Part shown: piece by piece, positions 10,057-18,242 of the stretch
Layout: every line of letters starts with the position of its first letter
How positions within the stretch are numbered: position 1 is the stretch's first letter
NCBI GenBank assembly: GCA_963677825.2
Contig: CAXXEF010000001.1
Location: 1,612,001-1,676,000, forward strand
Direction: 5' to 3'
Source of the DNA: Sporobacter sp963677825
GTDB taxonomy: Bacteria > Bacillota > Clostridia > Oscillospirales > Oscillospiraceae
DNA: 64,000 nucleotides
The notes under the pieces: model-generated
The model's input: the letters and a program-made list of their open reading frames with translations, nothing else
Database searches by the model: none
What the model was told of the DNA's origin: nothing
Made by a program: the position numbers and the translations under genes

Positions 10057-10977
10057 ATGAAAGTAGTACGCAGGCTTTTATTGACGCTGATCATCGCGGC
10101 CGTTTTGATACCCGCGCAATACATAGTATCCGCCGCAGGCAGTATCGCCTACGGCGCCGCTACCGTCGCCGCATCCGCACTAAACGTGCGCAGCGGCCCC
10201 GATACGTCGTATGATGTTGTCGATACGATTCCATACAGTTCGCGCGTCGTTATCCTTGAGAAGACGTCTGCCGACTGGTACTATATCAATTACCGCGGCA
10301 CGACGGGCTACATCGCCTGCATGTACCTGACAGACGTACTCACCGCCGAGAATTTCGATGCGGCCGGCAAGCTCAACGCCGACGATGTCATCGTCCGCGA
10401 CGGTCCGTCAACGTCCGAGCCAATGCTGTCCACCTGCTCAACCGGTGAAACGGTTGATATCATCGGGATCAACAACGGCTGGTACAAAGTCGTCACCGAC
10501 GGCATCACCGGTTACATACGCTCTGATTTCATCGACATCTATAACGACGGTACGTCTGATGTATACCTTCAGGAAACAGCCGTTTTGTCTGCGGAAACAA
10601 GCCTGCGCGATCAAATCGCAACGTACGTTCAGCAGTTTGTTGGTTACCCGTACGTCTACGGCGGTGAGACGCCGTCCGGCGGCTTTGACTGCTCTGGGCT
10701 CGTCCAATACGTTTACCGTCAGTTTGACATTGACATCATGCGCACGGCGCGCGCGCAATACGCCAACGACGGCACGAAGGTTTCAAAAGCGGATCTGCAG
10801 CCGGGCGATCTTGTGTTCTTTTCTTCCAACGGCGGTTACTCGATTACGCACGTTGGTATGTACATAGGCAACGGACAGTTCTGCCACGCTTCGACCCCGC
10901 GGGTTGGCGTTATCATCTCAGACCTCAACAGCGCCTACTACACCAGCGTCTGGTACGGCGCGGTATCCATCGTCTAA
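10057..10977 (+). CDS. Secreted SH3b-NlpC/P60 cell-wall hydrolase
   Basis: Predicted exported peptidoglycan peptidase of 306 residues. An N-terminal signal peptide (about residues 1-30, ending near VSAAG) is followed by two bacterial SH3 domains (about 35-95 and 105-165, each with a LNVRSGPDTS/VIVRDGPSTS-type strand and a GYI turn). A C-terminal NlpC/P60 domain carries the catalytic triad: Cys212 in FDCSGLV, His265 in THVGMY and His277 in FCHAS. Such enzymes cleave stem-peptide D-iGlu-diamino-acid bonds during growth or separation. GAGGAG precedes the ATG. Confidence 0.93.
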   Translation: MKVVRRLLLTLIIAAVLIPAQYIVSAAGSIAYGAATVAASALNVRSGPDTSYDVVDTIPYSSRVVILEKTSADWYYINYRGTTGYIACMYLTDVLTAENFDAAGKLNADDVIVRDGPSTSEPMLSTCSTGETVDIIGINNGWYKVVTDGITGYIRSDFIDIYNDGTSDVYLQETAVLSAETSLRDQIATYVQQFVGYPYVYGGETPSGGFDCSGLVQYVYRQFDIDIMRTARAQYANDGTKVSKADLQPGDLVFFSSNGGYSITHVGMYIGNGQFCHASTPRVGVIISDLNSAYYTSVWYGAVSIV

Positions 10978-11000
10978 TCGAATCATCAACAAGTAAAACA

Positions 11001-11034
11001 AAGCGGCGCATCCAACAGGATGCGCCGCTTTTTA
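11001..11034. terminator. Terminator between convergent NlpC/P60 and acpP units
   Basis: AAGCGGCGCATCC / GGATGCGCCGCTT hairpin with a T-run on the + strand and a T-rich flank on the - strand, so it can serve both sides. Confidence 0.85.
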
Positions 11035-11044
11035 TTTGTGAAGC

Positions 11045-11281
11045 TTAGACTTTTTCTGTGATCTTCTCGATGAATGTCACGATCTCGCCGACCGTCTTGT
11101 ACGAGTAGACCGCCTCGTCTGTAATAACGATCCCGAACTCTTCTTCGATCATCATGATCAGCTCGACGAGGTCAAGTGAGTCTGCGCCGAGATCGGCCAT
11201 AATATCCGTATCGCTGGTGATCTTGTCTTTGTCCAATTCGAACTGCGCTGCGAGCAGCTCCTGCACTTTTTCGAAAACCAT
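11045..11281 (-). CDS. acpP: Acyl carrier protein
   Basis: 78-residue acidic carrier of fatty acid synthesis. The phosphopantetheine attachment Ser35 lies in GADSLDLVEL, followed by the usual helix EEEFGIVITDEA. AGAGGGAG precedes the ATG. It sits 23 bases after jag on the same strand and is thus the last gene of the rpmH-rnpA-yidD-yidC-jag unit, an unusual position; acpP more often sits with plsX, fabD or rnc. Confidence 0.95.
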   Translation of the reverse strand: MVFEKVQELLAAQFELDKDKITSDTDIMADLGADSLDLVELIMMIEEEFGIVITDEAVYSYKTVGEIVTFIEKITEKV

Positions 11282-11304
11282 GCGTTATCTCCCTCTAAAT
11301 AGAT

Positions 11305-11994
11305 CTATCGCCATTCACGATACGTCGGCGAAGTGCTTCCCGCGCCGCCATCGGACGACGATCCACCAGATCGCTCGTATGAGACGACAACGCGCCGGCT
11401 CGGCTCACTGCCGACCGAATACGTAGTGATGTTTTCAAAATCCTGAAGCGCCGTATGGATGATGTGGCGCTCATAAGAGTTCATCGGCTCGAGCGTCATG
11501 TTGCGGCGGTACTTAGCCACCTTACCGGCCACTTTCTGCGCCAGGTGCTCCAGGGCTTCGTTACGCCGTGCTCTATAGTTTTCAGTATCAATACTGACCC
11601 GCACACGATCCGAAGATCCACGGTTAACGACATAGTTCGTTAAATGCTGGATGGCATCAAGCGTTTCGCCGCGCCGTCCGATCAGCACGCCGGGGTCCTC
11701 CCCTGTCAGGTTGACGGAGATGCCGCCACTGCCTTGGTCGATCGTTGGCGACGCCTCAACGCCCATGCGTACAAAAAGTCCCTCTAAAAAGCTCTCGACA
11801 CGCTCAGCGGTCGACTGTGTGCTTTCGTATGTGACGCGAACGACAGCCGGTGTGCTCTTCAGGCCAAGAAAACCGGCCTTTGCACGTTCAACGACCTCGA
11901 CGGAAACCTCGTCTCGCGTCATTGCAAGCTGCTCGAGCGCTGCTTCGATGGCCTCGTCTTCTGTGCGTCCGCTTACCTCGATTGACTTGTTCAT
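11305..11994 (-). CDS. jag: Jag/KhpB RNA-binding protein
   Basis: 229 residues with the three-part layout of Jag (KhpB, EloR): an N-terminal Jag-N domain (IEVSGRTEDEAIEAALEQL), a KH-like domain with a GEDPGVLIGRRGETLDAIQ loop where GRRG is the RNA-binding turn, and a C-terminal R3H domain with the NSYERHIIHTAL segment. The family binds RNA with KhpA and influences cell elongation and division in Gram-positive bacteria. It is encoded right after yidC, the conserved order. Confidence 0.92.
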   Translation of the reverse strand: MNKSIEVSGRTEDEAIEAALEQLAMTRDEVSVEVVERAKAGFLGLKSTPAVVRVTYESTQSTAERVESFLEGLFVRMGVEASPTIDQGSGGISVNLTGEDPGVLIGRRGETLDAIQHLTNYVVNRGSSDRVRVSIDTENYRARRNEALEHLAQKVAGKVAKYRRNMTLEPMNSYERHIIHTALQDFENITTYSVGSEPSRRVVVSYERSGGSSSDGGAGSTSPTYREWR

Positions 11995-12044
11995 CCTGTC
12001 ACCTCATTTTAAGCCAGTACTATGCTTATTCGGTGGGAGACGGA

Positions 12045-13376
12045 CTATTCGTCCTTCCCGCCGTTTTCTTCGTCGTTATCCGGTGCTGCATCAGCATCCG
12101 TGTCTATTGCCGCAGCCGTTTCGGCATCGGCATCCTCGTCCTGCTCAGACTCGGACGGCGCGGCCTCACCGCTGTCGTCGCCGCCGAAGCGCTCGGGGTC
12201 GTACGCGCGGCCGCGCGCAAACTTGCGCGTCCCGACGCGGCTGTCTTCCTCTGGCTTCTCGGACGGCTCAGGTGCGTTCTTTTTCTCCCATTCGACGGCT
12301 TTTTCCTGCTGTTCCAGCCGTTCGAGCTTCTGCTGTTTTTTCTTGGAGGTATTCTTATTGACGGTCGTCGCGTTTTCGAGCTTCTTACGCTCCGTTTCAA
12401 GCCGCTTGGCTTCCAGCTCGGCTTCTTTTTCCTGCTGGACACGCGTACGCTCGGCGTCTTCGATCGCCATGACCTTCTTATAATGGCTTGTCAGGATAAT
12501 ATCCTGGATCATTGAGAACAGCGTGCTGAAAATAATGTAAATACCGATGGCCGCCGGCATGCTGAACGCAAACCACACGGAGATGACGGGCATCAGCAGC
12601 ATCATCGTTTTCGTGGTGCTTTGCTGATTGGCGTCAGGCATGGCGTTCATCTTCATGCTGATCCGCGAGGAGAAGAACGCAACGATACCCGAGACAATCG
12701 GAATCAGGAACAGCAAGACGCTTTTCCAGGCGTCCGGTGCGGTCCAGTCGGCCGACCACAGGAAGCTGAACTCCGGCTGGCGCCCGAGATCGATCCCTAA
12801 GAAGCTGTAGTCAATGTAGCGGATCTTATCTGTAATCTGCGCTACCTGACTGAATACGTCGGGATTATCGGAAATGTACTGCGCCTGCGAAATCTGCTCA
12901 TATGCCGGCTTGAGTGTGTTTACCCAGCCGGATTCCGTTACGAGCGGCACGATTTTATCATTCAGTACATCCTTAGCGATGCCCATCATGATGTTAATCG
13001 GCTGGCGGATCGCTGAGAACAGCGCAATAATAATCGGGAACGGGATCAGCGACCACAAGCAGCCCGACATCGGGTTGATCTTTTCTTCCTTGTAGAGCTT
13101 GCTGACCTCTTCGTTATACTTTTGCTTATTGGCGCCGTGCTTTTTCTCCAGCTCCTTGATCTTGGGCTGAAGGCGGCTGTTGTTCATCATGCTGCGCTTG
13201 GATTTCATCTGGAACGGCAGCAGAACAACCTTAACGAGCAGCGCAAATAAAATGACGGCCAGACCGTAGTTTGTAACTATCTCGTACAGGCGCATAAGCA
13301 CCCAGCCGAACGGCTGTGCAATAAAATCAAACAAGGCTATCAAATCTCCGTTCTTGTAATGCGTACGTTGAAACAA
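12045..13376 (-). CDS. yidC: YidC/OxaA membrane protein insertase
   Basis: Membrane insertase with the 60KD_IMP core: FGWVLMRLYEIVTNYGLAV, FALLVKVVLLPFQMKSKRSM, and later hydrophobic segments to ILTSHYKKV. No lipoprotein signal is seen. The last roughly 145 residues form a highly charged Lys/Glu then Asp/Glu-rich cytoplasmic tail with coiled-coil character. The start is uncertain: the longest frame uses a TTG at 13376, while TTG codons near 13343 or 13331 lie closer to an AACGGAG box. It belongs to the rpmH-led unit. Confidence 0.93.
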   Translation of the reverse strand: MFQRTHYKNGDLIALFDFIAQPFGWVLMRLYEIVTNYGLAVILFALLVKVVLLPFQMKSKRSMMNNSRLQPKIKELEKKHGANKQKYNEEVSKLYKEEKINPMSGCLWSLIPFPIIIALFSAIRQPINIMMGIAKDVLNDKIVPLVTESGWVNTLKPAYEQISQAQYISDNPDVFSQVAQITDKIRYIDYSFLGIDLGRQPEFSFLWSADWTAPDAWKSVLLFLIPIVSGIVAFFSSRISMKMNAMPDANQQSTTKTMMLLMPVISVWFAFSMPAAIGIYIIFSTLFSMIQDIILTSHYKKVMAIEDAERTRVQQEKEAELEAKRLETERKKLENATTVNKNTSKKKQQKLERLEQQEKAVEWEKKNAPEPSEKPEEDSRVGTRKFARGRAYDPERFGGDDSGEAAPSESEQDEDADAETAAAIDTDADAAPDNDEENGGKDE

Positions 13377-13477
13377 TCTTTACTGCTCGGATTGCGAGCA
13401 CAGTTAACGCCGAACAAGGCGCTTCGGTACAACGGCATTTTTCTTCTATAAAAGGTGTTAACCCCGGACCTTAAGTA

Positions 13478-13687
13478 TTACGGCACGGGGTCATAGCCGC
13501 CCTTGTGAAACGGATGGCACTTCAAAAAACGTTTGAGCCCCATCCATGCGCCTTTTAAAGCGCCGTATTTTTCAACCGCCTCAAGTGCGTATGCCGAACA
13601 TGTCGGTATAAATCGGCAGCTTGGTTTGGTCATCGGCGATATGTTTTTTCGATAAAACTTGATCAGTGCGATCAGTATTTTTTTCAT
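13478..13687 (-). CDS. yidD: Membrane protein insertion efficiency factor YidD
   Basis: 69 residues starting at the ATG that overlaps the rnpA stop (ATGA). Typical YidD sequence: a hydrophobic start LIALIKFYRKNISP, then the conserved CRFIPTCSAYALEAVEKYG and the C-terminal CHPFHKGGYDPVP. It is thought to assist YidC/Sec insertion. It lies between rnpA and yidC as in most bacteria. Confidence 0.95.
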   Translation of the reverse strand: MKKILIALIKFYRKNISPMTKPSCRFIPTCSAYALEAVEKYGALKGAWMGLKRFLKCHPFHKGGYDPVP

Positions 13688-14028
13688 GATAATTTTCTGG
13701 TCAGACCGAGCTTTCGGCACAGCTTCATAAAGTCGGCCTCGAGCGTATCGTAGCGCGCGGCGACACTTCTGGCACGGGCGACGACGACGAGGTCAATTCC
13801 CGGCCGGAGCTCCTGCTCATGCAGCCGATAGATCTCACGGTACCGCCGCCGAACCTTGTTGCGTGTAACGGCCTTGCCGATTTTCGAGCCGACCGTAATG
13901 CCCAGCTTGTTACGAGCGCTTCTGTTTTTACGCCAGTAGATAACAGCGTACGGTGAGTGCGCGTTTTTACCCTTGGCATACAGACGGCGAAACTCATAAT
14001 TGTTTTTTAGCGATGTGGAAAACTTCAA
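13684..14028 (-). CDS. rnpA: Ribonuclease P protein component
   Basis: 114 residues. The TTG start at 14028 is chosen because it follows AGGAG by 7 bases and yields the standard N-terminus KFSTSLKNNYEFRRLYAKGK; an upstream GTG overlaps that Shine-Dalgarno box. The RNR signature (AVTRNKVRRRYREIYR) that contacts the P RNA is present. It works with the rnpB RNA in tRNA 5' maturation. It overlaps yidD by 4 bases and follows rpmH. Confidence 0.94.
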   Translation of the reverse strand: MKFSTSLKNNYEFRRLYAKGKNAHSPYAVIYWRKNRSARNKLGITVGSKIGKAVTRNKVRRRYREIYRLHEQELRPGIDLVVVARARSVAARYDTLEADFMKLCRKLGLTRKLS

Positions 14029-14135
14029 ACGGCTCACTCCTGTGTCAAGGCGGTATGGGACGGCGCCCGTCACCTCAAACAGCCATAGGGCGGATGAACC
14101 GCCCTAAAATACCAGTTTTTACGCCGTCTTGGTCA

Positions 14136-14270
14136 TTACGCTGAAAGCTGAGCTCTGCCCTTCGCGCGGCGACGGGCGAGAACCTTACGGCCGTTTTTTG
14201 TGCTCATTCTTTTACGAAATCCGTGCTCTTTCGAGCGGTGACGTTTTTTAGGCTGAAATGTTCTAAGCAT
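14136..14270 (-). CDS. rpmH: 50S ribosomal protein L34
   Basis: 44-residue very basic protein with the full family pattern LRTFQPKKRHRSKEHGFRKR ending KGRAQLSA. The ATG at 14270 follows GGAGG. It is the first gene of the unit and sits about 105 bases after a near-consensus promoter. In many Firmicutes dnaA lies on the other side of rpmH; here a QueG-like gene lies there instead. Confidence 0.97.
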   Translation of the reverse strand: MLRTFQPKKRHRSKEHGFRKRMSTKNGRKVLARRRAKGRAQLSA

Positions 14271-14374
14271 CGTGGCACCTCCTTCAATGAAACGGCATCG
14301 CAGCGGCGCGAATCGCCTGCTTGTCCGCTTGACCGCATACAAAATGCCGCCGGACAACTCCGATGCGGAAGCTC

Positions 14375-14404
14375 ATTATATAATAGACTAAGCGGGCGTG
14401 TCAA
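14375..14404 (-). promoter_or_regulatory. Consensus promoter of the rpmH-rnpA-yidD-yidC-jag-acpP unit
   Basis: On the minus strand, TTGACA (14404-14399) and TATAAT (14380-14375) with an 18-base spacer. The -35 box lies only 14 bases from the stop codon of the upstream QueG-like gene. Confidence 0.85.
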
Positions 14405-14417
14405 CTGTAAATGGTGA

Positions 14418-15266
14418 TCATACCGATCCTTTTAAGGCTTTTTTCGGGCGCGACGTCTCGCACGGCACACTCACTTGGCATTTGCCGCAGCCGTAACGCA
14501 ACCGGCGGCTTTGCCCGCGCAGCGGCACACGGACGACGGGCCCTTGGAATTCCTTGCACAAATCATGCGATTTCGCCGTCTCCAGCTGCGCGCAGCGGTC
14601 GATCGCGTTGATCGGGCAGTTGACCGCGCATTTACCGCACTTAATGCAGTATTCATATGTATCCGTATAGTCGCGCGGCATCGGCGCAAGTTCGAGATCG
14701 GTCACGACGCTGCCGAAGCGCCCGGCGACGCCTTTTTCCGTAATCAGCCCGGCCGACATGCCGAACGTGCCTAAGCCGCAGATGAACGCTGTATGGCGCT
14801 CCGACCAGTTTGTCGAATAGTTCGGGATGTCTTCAATCAGCCGCTTATCGATCGACGGCGCGACAGCGCGGTAGCCCATCTCCTTAAGCCGCTGGCAAAA
14901 GTGTCGGCAGAAGATATCGTTCATCATCTGCCCCTCAATGCGCGCATGCAGCCATTCGTCGCACGGCCAGCCCATATCCCAAGCGTTTTGCGTTCGGATA
15001 CGCTCCGAAATCGGGAAAAAGAACGAAATGACGCTTTTTGCCCCCGGCACCCACTCGTCCGGATACATGAAGGTTTCGCTTAATACGGACGGATTCTTCA
15101 GCCGGGCAAACAGCGGGTCGTTAGCCCGGGCGACGCCGAACAGCGGTTCGTCAAATATACGAAGGCCGACAATATCCGCGCGGACGGCATCCTCCGGTTG
15201 GATGAAGTTGCCGTCACTGTGCATTATAAAATCGGTCAGTTCCTGCTTAAGCGCTTCAAAGTCCAT
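14418..15266 (-). CDS. QueG-like 4Fe-4S protein
   Basis: 282 residues from an ATG preceded by GGGAGG. The C-terminal half has a ferredoxin site CIKCGKCAVNCPINAI and a second Cys cluster (CKEF..., CGKCQVSVPC), matching the double-cluster layout of epoxyqueuosine reductase (QueG) relatives. The upstream part has the AGLGTFG-like segment CGLGTFGMSAGLIT that borders the cofactor site in that family. It is shorter than true QueG (about 350-390 residues), so a role in queuosine formation is not assured. It ends a unit with mltG and the U32 peptidase gene. Confidence 0.75.
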   Translation of the reverse strand: MDFEALKQELTDFIMHSDGNFIQPEDAVRADIVGLRIFDEPLFGVARANDPLFARLKNPSVLSETFMYPDEWVPGAKSVISFFFPISERIRTQNAWDMGWPCDEWLHARIEGQMMNDIFCRHFCQRLKEMGYRAVAPSIDKRLIEDIPNYSTNWSERHTAFICGLGTFGMSAGLITEKGVAGRFGSVVTDLELAPMPRDYTDTYEYCIKCGKCAVNCPINAIDRCAQLETAKSHDLCKEFQGPVVRVPLRGQSRRLRYGCGKCQVSVPCETSRPKKALKGSV

Positions 15267-15297
15267 GCTTGCCTCCCGCACATTTTTTACGGATTAT

Positions 15298-16524
15298 TTA
15301 CAGCCTGCCGTGATCTCGAAAGCTGCGCACAATCGAATAGCGCGGCGCCGATATCGGCAGCTTCATCGAAAAGCGCATCATCGGGTGCGGCGTTGCGTCG
15401 ATCGGCGTACCGTCCTCGCCGGTCATCGCGCCGGCCGTAAACATGACAGGCCGATCGTCCGGTGTTAGGAGCTCCAGCCGGTCGCCGGTCTTTATTTTGT
15501 TGCGCTGCGTCAGCTCGGCCGTACCGTCCTCGGCGCACGATTCGACGACGGCAGCAACGTCGCAGTCGGACTCGTACATTTCGGACGCCGACGTCTGCCC
15601 CGGGCCGCCTGCGTTAAAGAAAAAACCGGTCGAGTACGCACGGTGGCTGACCTTATCGACTTCCGCAAGCCATACGGGATCGGGCTGCGCGCCGGCCAGC
15701 ACCGCGTCAAGCACACGGCGGTACGCACTTGTAACCACCGCGGTGTAATAAAACGATTTCTGCCGCCCCTCGATCTTCAAGCTGTCAAGCCCCGCGTCGA
15801 GAAGCGCCGGGAGGTGCTCGATCATGCACATGTCGCGTGAGCTGAGAAAAAACGTGCCGCCGTCCTCGGTGAGCTCGATCGGCTCGTCCGGCCGTTTGTC
15901 TTCGATGAGCTTATACGTCCACCGGCACGGCTGGGCGCACGCACCCTGATTAGCCCCGCGCCCCGTCATAAAGTCGGATAGCAAGCACCGTCCGGAAAAC
16001 GCCATGCACATGCTCCCGTGCACAAAAGCCTCAAGCTCGAGCGACGTCGGCGTGTCCCGACGGATCTTTTTGATTTCCTCAAGCGTCAGCTCGCGCGCTA
16101 GAATCACGCGTGACGCGCCAAGCTCGTGCAGCAGCCGCGCCGACGCGGCATTGGCGATACCCGTCTGCGTGCTGACGTGGATTTTCAGGTTCGGCGCGTG
16201 CTTTCGCGCCAGCGCCAGCGCGCCAAGGTCGGACACGATGACCGCGTCGACGCCGAGCGCCTGAATCTGCTCGAAATACGGCGGCAGCGACGCCATGTCG
16301 TCTGGGCGCATCACGGCGTTGGCCGCAACGTAGACCCGCACACCGCGCGCGCGGCACATCGATACGGCCTGCGCCATTTCGTCGGGCGTAAAATTATCTG
16401 CTGCGGCACGCATACCGAATTGCGGGGCGGACAGGTACACGGCGTCCGCGCCGTACGTCAGCGCCATGACGAGCCGCTCCATCCCGCCGGCCGGCGCGAG
16501 CAGCTCGGGCCGTTTATCCGCCAT
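15298..16524 (-). CDS. Peptidase U32 family protein (RlhA/YegQ type)
   Basis: 408 residues starting at MADKRPELLAPAGG, the classic U32 N-terminus. The family signature ELEAFVHGSMCMAFSGRC and the Cys-rich GANQGACAQPCRW are present; in RlhA/YegQ-type members these Cys residues likely hold an Fe-S cluster. Although named for collagenase activity, many members modify RNA (RlhA hydroxylates 23S rRNA C2501). Its ATG overlaps the mltG stop by 11 bases. A longer upstream extension of the frame runs antisense-like through mltG and is not used. Confidence 0.9.
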   Translation of the reverse strand: MADKRPELLAPAGGMERLVMALTYGADAVYLSAPQFGMRAAADNFTPDEMAQAVSMCRARGVRVYVAANAVMRPDDMASLPPYFEQIQALGVDAVIVSDLGALALARKHAPNLKIHVSTQTGIANAASARLLHELGASRVILARELTLEEIKKIRRDTPTSLELEAFVHGSMCMAFSGRCLLSDFMTGRGANQGACAQPCRWTYKLIEDKRPDEPIELTEDGGTFFLSSRDMCMIEHLPALLDAGLDSLKIEGRQKSFYYTAVVTSAYRRVLDAVLAGAQPDPVWLAEVDKVSHRAYSTGFFFNAGGPGQTSASEMYESDCDVAAVVESCAEDGTAELTQRNKIKTGDRLELLTPDDRPVMFTAGAMTGEDGTPIDATPHPMMRFSMKLPISAPRYSIVRSFRDHGRL

Positions 16525-17845
16525 ATTCGTCGCTGTTAACGAACGCAATGAAGGCGTCATAATCTGTAAAGAAGTTATGCTCTTTGTCCTGATTGAGCGC
16601 GTAGTAGTAATAATCCGTCTCCGCCGGGTACAGCGCCGCGTTGACCGAAGCGATGCCGGGATTGGCGATCGGCCCGGGCGGCAGCCCCTCGTGCGTGTAC
16701 GAGTTGTACGGCGTGTCGGCGGCGGTCGAGAACTCTTCGCCCGTCTCGGCAATACCGTAGTAGATCGTCGCATCGATTTGCAGGTACGGGAACTCACTGC
16801 TGCTGAGACGGTTATAGATGACGGACGCAATCAGCTCGCGCTCGGCATCCGATCCGGCTTCTTTTTCGATCATCGAGGCGATGGTCATAATCTCACGGAG
16901 CGTGTAGCCCATCTGTTCGGCGCGCTCGGCGTCCTCATCGGTTAACTTACTATTGAAGTTGGACAGCATCTTACCCAGTGCGCGCGACGGCGAATCATTA
17001 ACATAGAAGGTGTACGTATCCGGGAACAAGTAGCCCTCGAGTCGGAACTTGTCGCCGAGCGTCGCGTCGTCTAAGAATGCGTAGTCGAACTCATGGTTGG
17101 CCGCGGCATCCCAGAGATCCTCTTCGGAGCTGACGCCGTTGGCGGCGAACAGCTTGATAATCTGCCGGAGCGTGAAGCCCTCCGGAATAACAACATCGAC
17201 CTCCGTGCGAATCCCGCCGCCCGGCGTCATGCCGGTGACCAACGCTCGGTAGTCATAGTTCTTTTTAAGCTCGTACGTACCGACTTTGATCTTATCCTCG
17301 GCGTCCGAGTAATTGGCGTAAAGTCTGAAAAGCACTTTGTACTTGATCAGCTCATTACGGTACAAAATATCGGCGACTTCGTTGACTGTGAAGTCCTCCG
17401 GAATTGTTACCTGGATTGTCGTTTCATCCGCGCCGAGCCCGAGCACGTCGGTTGCCGCCAGCCATAACAGTGATGCGAGCAATAAACACACGCAGATGAC
17501 AAACACGGCGTACAAAACGCCGCCGAGGCAGCCGGTGCGCTTGTCACGGCGCTGTCGGAGCGGTCGGTTTTCGGGCACGTCACGATACTCTTCGTCGAAA
17601 TCGAAATTGACCTTGAAGTTGTCGGCTTTTTCATCTGCTTCCGACGGCACTGCCGCATCCTCGCCCGTCGGCTCACCAAGTGCGGCGTCGATAAAACGCG
17701 CACTGTCGTCATAGTCATTTTGCCCGTCTTGATACGGCGACACGCTGTCGCCAGACGGCCGCTGAGGCTTGCCGGTGATATCCATCAGCTCGTCGGAATA
17801 ATCGTCACCGAGCAGGTCACGCCAGTATTCTTTATTGTCATCCAT
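16514..17845 (-). CDS. mltG: Endolytic murein transglycosylase MltG
   Basis: 443 residues, membrane-anchored lytic transglycosylase that releases nascent glycan strands. An acidic cytoplasmic N-terminal part of about 100 residues precedes one transmembrane helix (LYAVFVICVCLLLASLLWLA), a LysM-like segment (TIQVTIPEDFTVNEVADIL) and the YceG/MltG domain with the catalytic Glu in SMIEKEAGSDAE and SVIYNRL. The second ATG (17845) has the best Shine-Dalgarno spacing (TGGAG, 8 bases). Confidence 0.93.
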   Translation of the reverse strand: MDDNKEYWRDLLGDDYSDELMDITGKPQRPSGDSVSPYQDGQNDYDDSARFIDAALGEPTGEDAAVPSEADEKADNFKVNFDFDEEYRDVPENRPLRQRRDKRTGCLGGVLYAVFVICVCLLLASLLWLAATDVLGLGADETTIQVTIPEDFTVNEVADILYRNELIKYKVLFRLYANYSDAEDKIKVGTYELKKNYDYRALVTGMTPGGGIRTEVDVVIPEGFTLRQIIKLFAANGVSSEEDLWDAAANHEFDYAFLDDATLGDKFRLEGYLFPDTYTFYVNDSPSRALGKMLSNFNSKLTDEDAERAEQMGYTLREIMTIASMIEKEAGSDAERELIASVIYNRLSSSEFPYLQIDATIYYGIAETGEEFSTAADTPYNSYTHEGLPPGPIANPGIASVNAALYPAETDYYYYALNQDKEHNFFTDYDAFIAFVNSDEYGG

Positions 17846-17915
17846 GTCGTTCACTCCAGTAGGCTAGCGGCCGGACGTTAAGTCCATAACCGCATAAACA
17901 TAATCGTTTTCAAGT

Positions 17916-17944
17916 AACCCCGGCAAGGGGGAGCGCATAGTATA
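17916..17944 (+). promoter_or_regulatory. Possible late-sporulation-type promoter upstream of the Cys-rich peptide gene
   Basis: AAC at 17916-17918, a 17-base gap, then CATAGTATA at 17936-17944. This fits the AC-N16/17-CATAnnnTA pattern of Bacillus SigK promoters. Short patterns like this occur by chance, so this is inference. Confidence 0.3.
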
Positions 17945-17989
17945 TCGCAGACGGTGGCAATTCGTACCGTCATTTCGAAAGACGATACG

Positions 17990-18017
17990 CCTTATCAAAA
18001 ATCTGCGCGTGATAAGG
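17990..18017 (+). other. Leader hairpin that sequesters an AAGGAGG sequence
   Basis: CCTTATCA (17990-17997) and TGATAAGG (18010-18017) are exact inverted repeats around a 12-base loop. The 3' arm runs into AAGGAGG (18014-18020), but no start codon follows at a usable distance. It lies in the likely leader of the small peptide gene at 18067. Confidence 0.45.
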
Positions 18018-18066
18018 AGGATAAAGTACTATCAAGCCGGCGCGCAGCGGCAGAATGGAGTTAAAT

Positions 18067-18174
18067 ATGTTCAACTTTGGCAATAATTCCTGTTGCTGGA
18101 TCATTATCGTCCTGATTATCATTTGTTGCTGCTGCGGCGGCGGCTTCGGCGACAACGCCTGCTGCAATCGCTGA
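18067..18174 (+). CDS. Cys-rich single-span membrane miniprotein (35 residues)
   Basis: A short open frame with an excellent GGAG box 6 bases before the ATG. The peptide begins MFNFGNNSCCW, continues with a fully hydrophobic Ile/Val/Leu stretch (IIIVLIII), then CCCCGGG and ends GDNACCNR. Eight of 35 residues are Cys, in pairs and a run of four. The layout (short polar head, one membrane span, Cys/Gly tail) resembles small spore or membrane peptides such as the YjcZ group, but I cannot assign a family. It stands alone between divergent mltG and the cyclo-ligase gene, and has its own terminator at 18248. Confidence 0.6.
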   Translation: MFNFGNNSCCWIIIVLIIICCCCGGGFGDNACCNR

Positions 18175-18242
18175 CGCGACAACCTACATACGATAAAGCC
18201 GGCGCTTAGCCCGGCGAACAAAGATTCAGTCGATTATCCGCT

